From positions 15,147,000-15,210,999 of the forward strand of contig JACSVZ010000012.1 in assembly GCA_014706295.1 (NCBI GenBank): 64,000 bases of DNA. Reading direction: 5' to 3'. Source of the stretch: Lycocorax pyrrhopterus obiensis. Taxonomy: Eukaryota > Chordata > Aves > Passeriformes > Paradisaeidae. The position numbers and the translations under genes were made by a program. Of this stretch, positions 33,000-64,000 are shown piece after piece. The notes below the pieces were generated by a model, which was given only the letters and a program-made list of their open reading frames with translations, was not told the origin of the DNA and searched no databases. The first letter of the stretch is position 1; each line of letters starts with the position of its first letter.

Positions 33000-33431
33000 A
33001 CGCTGCTCGGTGAGTGAAGAGGACGTGCGCAGCTGCTCCGAGAGCACCGACAGCCGCCGCTGCCGTCGCCCCGCGCCCCTTCGGGCCATCTCCACAGGGC
33101 AGGGCACGGGTCCCCAGAGAAGCCCCAGCGCTCCCTCAGGAGCCGCCGCCATCTTGCCGCCCCTCCCGCCACCGCGCGCGGGCCGCCGGGACGGGGCGGT
33201 GCCGGCGGCGGGGATTGGCCCGCCCGAGTCACGTGGTCAGATGCAGCCGGTCCCGGGGGTGCGGCCTCGGCGGCGGTCGCTGATTGGCCGCGGCGCGAGG
33301 CGTGACCGCTGGAACGGTCGCTGATTGGCCACGGCGCGCGCGGCCCGGCGCGAGGGCAGCACCGCCCATGTGACGCGGGCGCGGGGCCGGAGCGGGCCCG
33401 GAGCGGCGGCGGCGGCCGCGTCCCGCCGGCG
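33000..33431 (+). promoter_or_regulatory. UBN1: UBN1 CpG-island promoter and first non-coding exon
   Basis: Very CpG-rich. Three reversed CCAAT boxes (ATTGG) lie near 33214, 33284 and 33325; the last two sit in a duplicated 23-base module (33275-33297 and 33316-33338). A CACGTG E-box at 33230-33235 lies in GTCACGTGGTC, a USF/TFE-type site. A consensus donor GTGAGT at 33432 follows, so the first, non-coding exon should end at 33431. Confidence 0.75.
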
Positions 33432-34131
33432 GTGAGTGAGGGCGGGCGGGGCCCGGGCGGCCCCTGCGCGGCCCCGGCACCACGGCCTCGGCCCTCCCCT
33501 CTGCCCCGCGGGCCGCGCTCCCTCCGGCGGCGCTGCCAGCCCGGGCCCCGCTCAGTCCTGGGCCCCGCTCAGCCCCCGAGTCCCGCTCAGCTCTGGGCCC
33601 CGCTCGGCCCCCGCCGGGGCCGCTGTTCCAGGGACAGTGGTGGCCGGGCCTCCGTGCAGCGGGAGATCAGGCGGCTGGAGCGAAGCCCCGGCCCCGAGAG
33701 GTGCAGCCCCGGCCCGAGAGGTGCAGCCCAGCCCGGTGTTTGTGCCCAGGGCTCCTGGGTCGCGTCAAAGCGAGACTGGCGGGGCCGTTTTGTTTCCCCG
33801 GCAGCTGGATTTCCTTCAGCCCTTACAAATGGAGCGGTGTGGTGTGAGGAGAGAGACCTGCGATGGACTGGAGGGATAACGGGGAACTGCCAGTGTTGGA
33901 GGGAAGTCTGGTACAAGGATTGACTTCTTTCTTTCTTTCTCTCTAATGATTGCAGCAAGCGCTCACAGGACCGCCCTTTGTCATTTCCCGAAAAAACTCC
34001 AAAAGCAAAGCACTTGTTCTTCTGCCAGCGTCCTCCGTTATCGTTGGTGAAATCCATCAGTGCAGCCCGACAGACCTTTGCTAATGCAATGGGAACGATG
34101 CCGTGAGGCCTGGTAAGGCTTGGCCATAGCC

Positions 34132-57543
<23,412 letters not shown>

Positions 57544-59915
57544 CGCCTGCGAGGAGGGGAGCTCCAGCACCCATAGGATAAAACCCAGAGGAACAGGACT
57601 TTGGATACCAGCTGTGTCTTTTGATTTCTTTTTTTTTTTTTTTCTATTTCTTTTTTTTTTACGACAACTGGAGAGACTGAACTGCAACGAGGAACTCATT
57701 GGGGCGTCTGCTCAGAGGCTTTCAGAGCTGAGCCCCACCCACGGGGCCACCTTGAGCCATGCCCTGATGAGAGGAGCCTTTTGTAGCACTGTTTTATTGC
57801 TGCTGCCCTTCCTGCATTCCCTGGCACTGGCAGGAGCTGGAACTCGCAGGGAGGCTCGGGTGGTCCTGCCGTGGATTCCCACCCACCTGTGTCTGTAGCT
57901 GCCAAGTACCTCCAAGTCCAGTTACCTCCTTGGTCTCCCTGTGGAGGGTATGAAAGGTGCTTCTTTCTTCTGCTTTGGATTTACTTGGATAATTCTAGCG
58001 CTGCCAGTGCTTTCTTGAAGACTTTTGAGTAACTTTCCAATTGTACTATAAAACTGTGCTACACTTAATTGGAGGATTTAACATTTCCTGTGTGGTGAAT
58101 CTGAGGAACCACCTGATGCTCCCCTCTGGAGGAGAAGGAAGATTCTGTAGAGAGACATTTTTAGATGCAGTCATCGACTTTTAGAATTCTACTTCTTTTG
58201 AGTTTTTGGATTTTTTTTTTTCCCTCCAAAGGGATGCTTTTTTCCTGCTCAGTTTTATCCTCATTGCCATCGAATGCATTGGATTGAATGGGACACTTCT
58301 TCGCATGTCACATGGATCGGAAGACATAATTCCAGTGCCTTTTATGGTGGAGCAAGAATGGACTAGTGACACACATTTCAGCCCTATTTTGTGTGCTCCT
58401 CAACCCTTTTTTAACCATTCTGTATTTAAAATGTATTCTGGTTTATTTAATAGAGCTTTTTATGGTTGCACATCAGAAAAAAAAAAAAAAAAGGAAAAGA
58501 AAAAAAAAAGCTGCACTGTCTGGACTTCAGTGGTGACCTGGTGACTGAGCACAGTCCCAAATCCAGCAGGAGCACCAGTTCTCATCCCAGTATGTGCAGG
58601 CGGGTTCCAGGCCCTCCCCTAAAGCCATTCTTTCCTAGGGTTGTGAGTTAGGATCAATTTGGTGGGCAGAGGGAATGAGCGAGATGAACCAAGGTCACTA
58701 CCTGTCGAATGAATTCCAGAGAGAAACACTGCTCTCCTCAGTGACACCTGCACCAGGATCGTGTGCTCAGCACAGCTGCAGCAACGGGGACCATCTACAA
58801 TTGGGGGGTGTCTTTTCTTGTTCGTTTTTTTAACTTTTAGACCTAAATACTCCCCCTGAGCACCCCCTTTCAGGCTAAGGGCAGGCTGAGGCTCCACCTG
58901 AGCTTCCTGAGGTTTGGTTTCCTGCTCTGCCCAGTCTGTCTTCGCTCAGGCCCCCACAGCCACGTCCCAGTTGTGCAGTGGTAGCGCTGATCCACGTAGA
59001 ATTTACTGGTATTCCAAGGAAAAGCTTGTAGCTTCCTCCTTGAGCTTTGGGGAAGGACGCTGACCCCAGGATACCAGCAAATGTCTGCTTTAGTTTCCCC
59101 TGGTTTTTATTAAGATCCGAGTAAGACTGTTTTCAATTGCAGCTGATACATAACTGCCCAGGATCAGTGAGTTGATTGTATTTCAAATGAATGGATACAG
59201 CTCAGATTTCAAGTCTGTTTACAGAAAATACCTAGGTTGTAGCAAAAGAGCCAAAGACAGAACTCGCGTGGGTAAAACGAAGCACAGCGTTTCTTGGTGG
59301 ACTCTGAGCAGCGGATGTTGCATGGTTCCTGTTGAAGGCCTCATCCTGAGGGGTGCTTGGCACCTTTGCCTTCCCCTGGGAGCTGAAAGCTTGGGACAGC
59401 TGGCAGGACAGGGGCTCTCAGCGAGTGACTCGAGGTACTGGTTCTCCTCCCTCTCTTTGCTTTCACTTGAATGCTTCTGCTGGGAAGCCCCCGTGTGCGC
59501 GGCCGGAGCAGAATGCCCTCCTTCTAGGAATATAGCGAAGCCTCTTGCCTCAGGGAAATGTTTATGTGGTGGGAATTCTGTGGGATATTTTTTCTTTACA
59601 TGCGATAATGAATGAGTGAGTGGTGTGGAGCAGAGTGGCAGCAAGGCAGGCCCACGCAGAGCAGCTGATGGGGAGCCAGGCTGGCACCTCTGCCTTGGTG
59701 AGGCAACTTGCAGCGCTTCCAGGATGGAACGGGGAGGGAAGGCTCCCATGGCACTTACTTGGGGATGGCAGTTCCTTTTGGGTGTAAGAGCTGCAGTTTA
59801 CTATTCTATTTTTTTTCCGTGTGTGTTGGGACTGTCTTGCTGACGATGGTGGGGGTGGTATGAAAACTGTTAATCTTGTACAGAACAACTGAATAAATTG
59901 TTTCAAACTTTCCAA
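57544..59915 (+). other. UBN1: UBN1 3'UTR with poly(A) signal
   Basis: About 2.4 kb from the TGA at 57541-57543 to just past AATAAA at 59892-59897. It contains a T-rich tract near 57628-57660 and an A-rich tract near 58478-58510. A second plus-strand AATAAA at 60568-60573 could end a longer form. Confidence 0.7.
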
Positions 59916-60606
59916 AACGCTTCTTTTTCCCCCCCATCTCCTTACCTCTAGTTCCCTGACTTTGATTCCAAGAATTTCTGTTGCAGCTTGGATGCTCATC
60001 TGTGGCTTGAGTGAGTAGTGAATTACTGGTTTAAAGTCTCCTATCTGGTGAGTGAATGGCAGCTCTGTTACAGCTGCTGTAGGGGTAGGAATGTTCTCAT
60101 TCCCTGTGCTCTTGCTGGTGCTTGAAGTTGGCCTCTGCAGGAAAGGATGTGTGGGGCTCAGACCCCGGAGCACCTGAGTGATCCTCCCTGATCCCTGCAT
60201 TCACAAAGGTACAACAGTGGTGTTAATCCCCAGAGCCAGGAGGGATAAGCAGGGAATGCTTATGACTGCTTTTGTGGACATCAGAGCTCACTGGGGTTTG
60301 GGTATTAGCTGAAATTTGGGAAAAAGGAAGTGAATGGGCTCTGGTACCATCCCAGTGCAATCCACTGTTCTCCTGCACCTGCAGTCCCACTCTTCAGGGC
60401 ACTTCACTCCCATCTAATGCTGCTAATTACTCCCAGCTCCAATGCTGCTCCAGCAAGTTCCCCCTTGGAAAAGAGCCAACAGCTAAGATGAATAATCTTA
60501 GTGTTTTAATTCTGACTCCAAAATGGCAACTTCTTGTGCAGCCAAAGATCAAGAGGCTGCTGTAATTAATAAAGACCAGCCACCTTCTGATTGGAACCAC
60601 TGCATT
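59916..60606. other. UBN1-PPL convergent interval
   Basis: About 0.7 kb between the proximal UBN1 poly(A) signal and the PPL one. No gene was recognised. It contains a plus-strand AATAAA at 60568-60573, only 34 bases before the PPL signal on the other strand. Confidence 0.5.
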
Positions 60607-61453
60607 TTTATTTTGTACTATAAATAGAATTCCCCTCTATTCCCCATTCCCTTACACAAGTAAATGAAACGTAGCTGCATGTAACTCCATCCAGGAAAAC
60701 ACCAGCACAAACAGCTTTTAACCACGAGGGAAGGAGCTGTCTGTGGGAGGCCCTCTGCGTTGGGTTCCCTTGCATGCTGTGCACAACCCCTTGTGTCTGG
60801 TGGTTCTGCCATCTCTTCATGTCCTTTTCCTTGACCTCTGTGGTGTGTGAATGCTCCTCCTGGATCACTGGCTGGTGCCATCGAAGTACACCTTCACTCT
60901 TCCCCAGCAGCACAGGCACAGAGGTGAACAAAAGGTGGTGGTGGTGGGTCTTGACGTGGTGATTCTGGACTGAAACCTTGGTTTCCACAGAGCTGGTTTT
61001 CTCAGAGGACGAGCCCATCATTGAGTCAGTTGTCCACAGTGGGACTGTCTGGCTTATCAACATGCAGCTGATGTAACCAGCTCCTGCTGGTCACCTCAGA
61101 GTCACCTGGACCTTCAGTCTCTCTCTTGACACGGCTTCGTACACGACTATGCGAGTAGAAGTTGAGGAAACTGCAGGTTCTACCGAGTCTTTGGACTTGA
61201 GGCACTTCACTGTCCTAAGGCTTTCTGTTGTTTTCGGGTAGGCAGGAAGGAAGAGGGGGAGAAGCTTTGGCAGATGTTTTCCACTACTGGTGGTGTTTTC
61301 TGCAGTGTGTGACAGCAAGCGGTGCGGCTGCGTAGCATGGCTGGGGCAGAGGCTGTAGCAGTTGGGAAGACGCGAAGGAGGGCGAGGCTTTGCAGTGATC
61401 TGGGTGTCTACAAGGCGCTGCAGCTCTGACTGGCTGCTCTTGAAGTAAAGTTT
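60607..61453 (-). other. PPL: PPL 3'UTR with poly(A) signal
   Basis: Sequence after the PPL stop, read leftward, to TTTATT at 60607-60612, which is AATAAA on the minus strand. The assignment rests on the hexamer and position. Confidence 0.65.
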
Positions 61454-64000
61454 CTAAAGTGGAGCGAGCGCTGTGTAATTGCTTCCGGACACCAAGACTG
61501 CCAGCTCCTGGATAGACATCTCCTTGTTGAGGTAACTGTTGTACTGGGCCATGGTGAGCCTGCCGCTCTTCAGGGCGTCCTCGATGGAGAACTCCCTGCC
61601 AGACTTCCTGTCGAGGATCACAGACGATTCCCCGTTGGGGCCCTTTATTGAGATCTCCTCCCAGTCACATTCCTGGCTCTTCAGTTTGACAAACAGGCTC
61701 CATTCAATGAGGCCGAACACGTGAGCTTCCTCTGGAGACATCTCCTTTCCTGTGTCGGGGTCAATGACCACGATGGAGCGCCTCAGGTGGTTCTCTCTTT
61801 GCTCCCTCTTGATAGCCACCGTCTTCAGGCGATTCTGGAGTTGCTCAATCTCTGCATCTTTTTCTCTGGATAACTGCTTCAGATCCTCTAACTCTCTTTC
61901 CAAAGCTTGGAACCTGGAGTCCAGGTTTATTCCACTGTCCACGTGGGTCATGTTTCTCAAATCCTGAGCTTCTGTTGCGGTGAGTTCAATCTCTGACTGC
62001 AGTCTCCTTGTTTCCATCAGCAAATTCTGTTTCTCGAGGTGTAGCTTGTGGTTTTCCTCCCTTAACAAGTCTAGCTCCTTTGATGACTTGGAGTTGTTGA
62101 ATTCCACCTCGGACAGCCTGGTTTCCAGGCGGTTGATATCTGCATCCAGCTCCCTCTTGCGCCTACTTTCTTCCTCCAGGTTGCTCTTCAGCTTTTGAAT
62201 CTCGTACTCCGTGTCTCCTTTGTCCACTTGGACACTCTCTGAAAAGACCACTTTCTCCTTGACCTCCATCTTCTCCAGAGAAAGGAGCTTCTTTCTCAGG
62301 GCTTCTAGCTCGGTTTGCAGGACTTGTCTGCGGTGCTTCTCTTCTTCTAACTCCAGCTTGAGGAGGGAGTGCTCCTTCTCCTGCTGGGGATCTTGCTGAA
62401 GGATCACTTTCTGTTTCACAGTCACTCGTTCTGTCGTTTCTCTTTCCTGTTCTTCCAGCTCGTTCAGCCGGATCCTGAGCCTCTGCACCTCCAGCTCGGC
62501 CTCCCTGCGAGCCTGTCTTTCCTTCTCCAGCTCCTCGAGCTGCCGCTCCAGCTCGGAGCGTCTCCTCTGCAGCTTGCGCAGCTCCTCGCGGAGGCCATCG
62601 ATCTGCTTCAGCTCGCTCTCGATGCTCTGGGAGAAGGAGTTCACCTCAGCTTTCAAGGCAGGATCCTGCTCATACTTTACTACTTCCTGCTGGACCACTT
62701 TCTCCTTCACCTGAGAAAGTTCTTCCTCCTTCTGTCTTACTTTTTCTTCTTGGAGAAGCCGCTCCCTCTCCAGGTCGATGTGCTTCATCTGTTCGTCTGC
62801 CAGCTGCACTCGCAGCGACTCTACCTCCTCTCTAGTCTTGGGGTCTTCCCGAAACTGGAGGATTTCTTGAACAACTTCCTTCATTTGCACTTGAGGTTTG
62901 GTGTCTTTCAAAGCTTGTATCTCTTGTTTCAGCTGGTAGATCTCCAGGTCAGCTCTTTCAATGGCTCCGGTCCTCTCTATGATTTCCTCACGGAGTCGCT
63001 GTAGCTCCTTTTCGGTTTCTGGATCATTCTTGTATTTAATGACCTCCTTAATGACTTCTTTGACTTCTACCAGGGGCCCTCTGTTCTTCAGAGCAGCCAG
63101 CTCGTTCTGGCAGCTCTTCAGCTGTTCGTCCCCACCACGGTACCTCCTCTCCTGCTCTACCAGCTCCAAACGAAGGTTGGCAACTTCATTCTCAGCCTTG
63201 GGGTCTGGGCGCACAATCTCACGCACTTTCTCCTGAACAACCACCTTGGAGTTCTCCTCCTCCAGCAGCTGGATCTTCCTGAGCAGCTCAGCCTTTTCCC
63301 GCTCGTTGGAGCGGCCCTTGGACTTCTCATCTTCGTACTGGCGCCGGAGCTCGTTCACCTCCCTCTCGATGACCAAGTCCTTCTCCACCTTCAGCACCTC
63401 CTTGACGGTGATTTTGCCCTCAGCAATGGCCCGTTCCTTCTCCAGACGCTTGAGCTTGTCCTGGAGGAAGTTGAGCTCTTCCTCGTGCTTCTGCCGAAGG
63501 GCGCTCTCCCTCTCCTTGGTCTCCTGCAACATCCGGAATTCCATCTCCAGCTGGGGATCGTTCTGCAGCTTCAGCACCTCCTTCTCCGTTACCTTCTCCT
63601 GCTCTTTGTTCTTCTCGCTGGACAGCACAGCAATTTGTTGGCGTAAGAGGATGACTTCACTCTCCCTGGTCCCTTCCTGCCTCCTGAGCTCTTCCAGTTC
63701 CTCTTTGAGCTTCAGGATTTCATCAGCTTGAGCCTTGTCTTGTTCAATCCTCAGCACCTCTTTCACTATGTACTCCTGCCCTCCTTCCCTCTTCTCGTGC
63801 TCCAGGACACGCAGCCGGATTTTAAGAGCCTCCAGCTCATCCTGGAGCACCTGGTTCTTGCGCTGCTCCTCTGCCAGGTTTTGCTGCAGTCTGTGGAAGC
63901 TCTCCTCCAGCTGGGGGTCAGGCACCTTCTTCACCAGTTCTTTCTTCACCACGGTTTCTTGGGGCTTCTGGTTTTGCAGGTGGACAATGTTGTTCTGAAT
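61454..64000 (-). CDS. PPL: Periplakin, C-terminal 848 residues (partial, 5' end beyond window)
   Basis: A single open exon from the window edge to a TAG at 61456-61454, in line with the large last exon of plakin genes; the full protein is about 1750 aa in mammals. Most of it is a long heptad-patterned coiled coil rich in E, K, Q, R and L (the rod). The recurring K-E-V-(L/V) segments with DPQ/DP(K/E) start sub-blocks typical of periplakin and envoplakin rods. The final 115 or so residues form the plakin linker: NHLRRSIVVIDPDTGKEMSP, AHVFGLIEWSLFVKL, then ALKSGRLTMAQYN and MSIQELAVLVSG. As in mammalian PPL there are no full plakin repeats after the linker. Known role: binds intermediate filaments and links them to desmosomes and the cornified envelope. 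The last residues, SNYTALAPL, appear longer than the human end. Convergent with UBN1, as in mammals. Confidence 0.95.
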   Translation of the reverse strand: MQNNIVHLQNQKPQETVVKKELVKKVPDPQLEESFHRLQQNLAEEQRKNQVLQDELEALKIRLRVLEHEKREGGQEYIVKEVLRIEQDKAQADEILKLKEELEELRRQEGTRESEVILLRQQIAVLSSEKNKEQEKVTEKEVLKLQNDPQLEMEFRMLQETKERESALRQKHEEELNFLQDKLKRLEKERAIAEGKITVKEVLKVEKDLVIEREVNELRRQYEDEKSKGRSNEREKAELLRKIQLLEEENSKVVVQEKVREIVRPDPKAENEVANLRLELVEQERRYRGGDEQLKSCQNELAALKNRGPLVEVKEVIKEVIKYKNDPETEKELQRLREEIIERTGAIERADLEIYQLKQEIQALKDTKPQVQMKEVVQEILQFREDPKTREEVESLRVQLADEQMKHIDLERERLLQEEKVRQKEEELSQVKEKVVQQEVVKYEQDPALKAEVNSFSQSIESELKQIDGLREELRKLQRRRSELERQLEELEKERQARREAELEVQRLRIRLNELEEQERETTERVTVKQKVILQQDPQQEKEHSLLKLELEEEKHRRQVLQTELEALRKKLLSLEKMEVKEKVVFSESVQVDKGDTEYEIQKLKSNLEEESRRKRELDADINRLETRLSEVEFNNSKSSKELDLLREENHKLHLEKQNLLMETRRLQSEIELTATEAQDLRNMTHVDSGINLDSRFQALERELEDLKQLSREKDAEIEQLQNRLKTVAIKREQRENHLRRSIVVIDPDTGKEMSPEEAHVFGLIEWSLFVKLKSQECDWEEISIKGPNGESSVILDRKSGREFSIEDALKSGRLTMAQYNSYLNKEMSIQELAVLVSGSNYTALAPL

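Noticed and set aside
62369..63004. Plus-strand open frame of 211 codons opposite PPL
   Set aside because: Mirror frame of the PPL coiled coil; low-complexity Leu/Ser/Phe translation is the expected antisense of E/K/Q/L-rich heptads.

Overview
The window is vertebrate nuclear DNA, and almost certainly from a bird. Genes are split by short GT-AG introns, promoters are CpG-rich, and nearly all recognisable interspersed repeats are CR1 LINE 3' ends, the dominant avian retrotransposon. The gene set (IGFALS, NUBP2, SPSB3, NME3, UBN1, PPL) corresponds to human 16p13.3. There are no prokaryotic operons, CRISPR arrays or phage genes. I identified genes from translated exons and remembered human orthologues; no database search was possible.

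Layout. 1-704: 3' part of the IGFALS coding sequence (+). 2652-6714: complete NUBP2 (-, 7 exons, 271 aa), tail-to-tail with IGFALS. 6715-7160: a CCAAT-rich bidirectional promoter shared with SPSB3. 10058-15680: SPSB3 coding exons (+, 351 aa), with a non-coding first exon expected near 7.1 kb. 17-25.6 kb: no coding exon recognised; it holds CR1 fragments and a 21-bp minisatellite. 25873-28249: complete NME3 (+, 5 exons, 169 aa), with an RFX X-box in its promoter. 29676-31000: a second, partly deleted copy of the 3' end of SPSB3, then a nest of CR1 elements. 33-57.5 kb: UBN1 (+, 17 coding exons), complete except for a one-base deletion that breaks the frame in exon 3. 57.5-59.9 kb: UBN1 3'UTR. 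61454-64000: the C-terminal 848 codons of PPL (-), convergent with UBN1.

The genes do not form one pathway. NUBP2 helps build cytosolic iron-sulfur proteins. SPSB3 is a Cullin-RING ligase substrate adaptor. NME3 is a nucleoside diphosphate kinase linked to mitochondria and cilia. UBN1 is a subunit of the HIRA histone H3.3 chaperone. PPL is a desmosomal cytolinker. IGFALS carries IGF in serum. Order and orientation from IGFALS to NME3 match mammals, but NME3 is followed here by UBN1-PPL, so a rearrangement separates the two lineages at that junction.

I did not find a new multi-gene system. The observations most worth checking are the SPSB3 tail duplication with its mosaic identity (likely gene conversion), the UBN1 frameshift, a CR1 tail that abuts the NUBP2 exon 2 splice acceptor, the NME3 X-box and the CCAAT-array bidirectional promoter.
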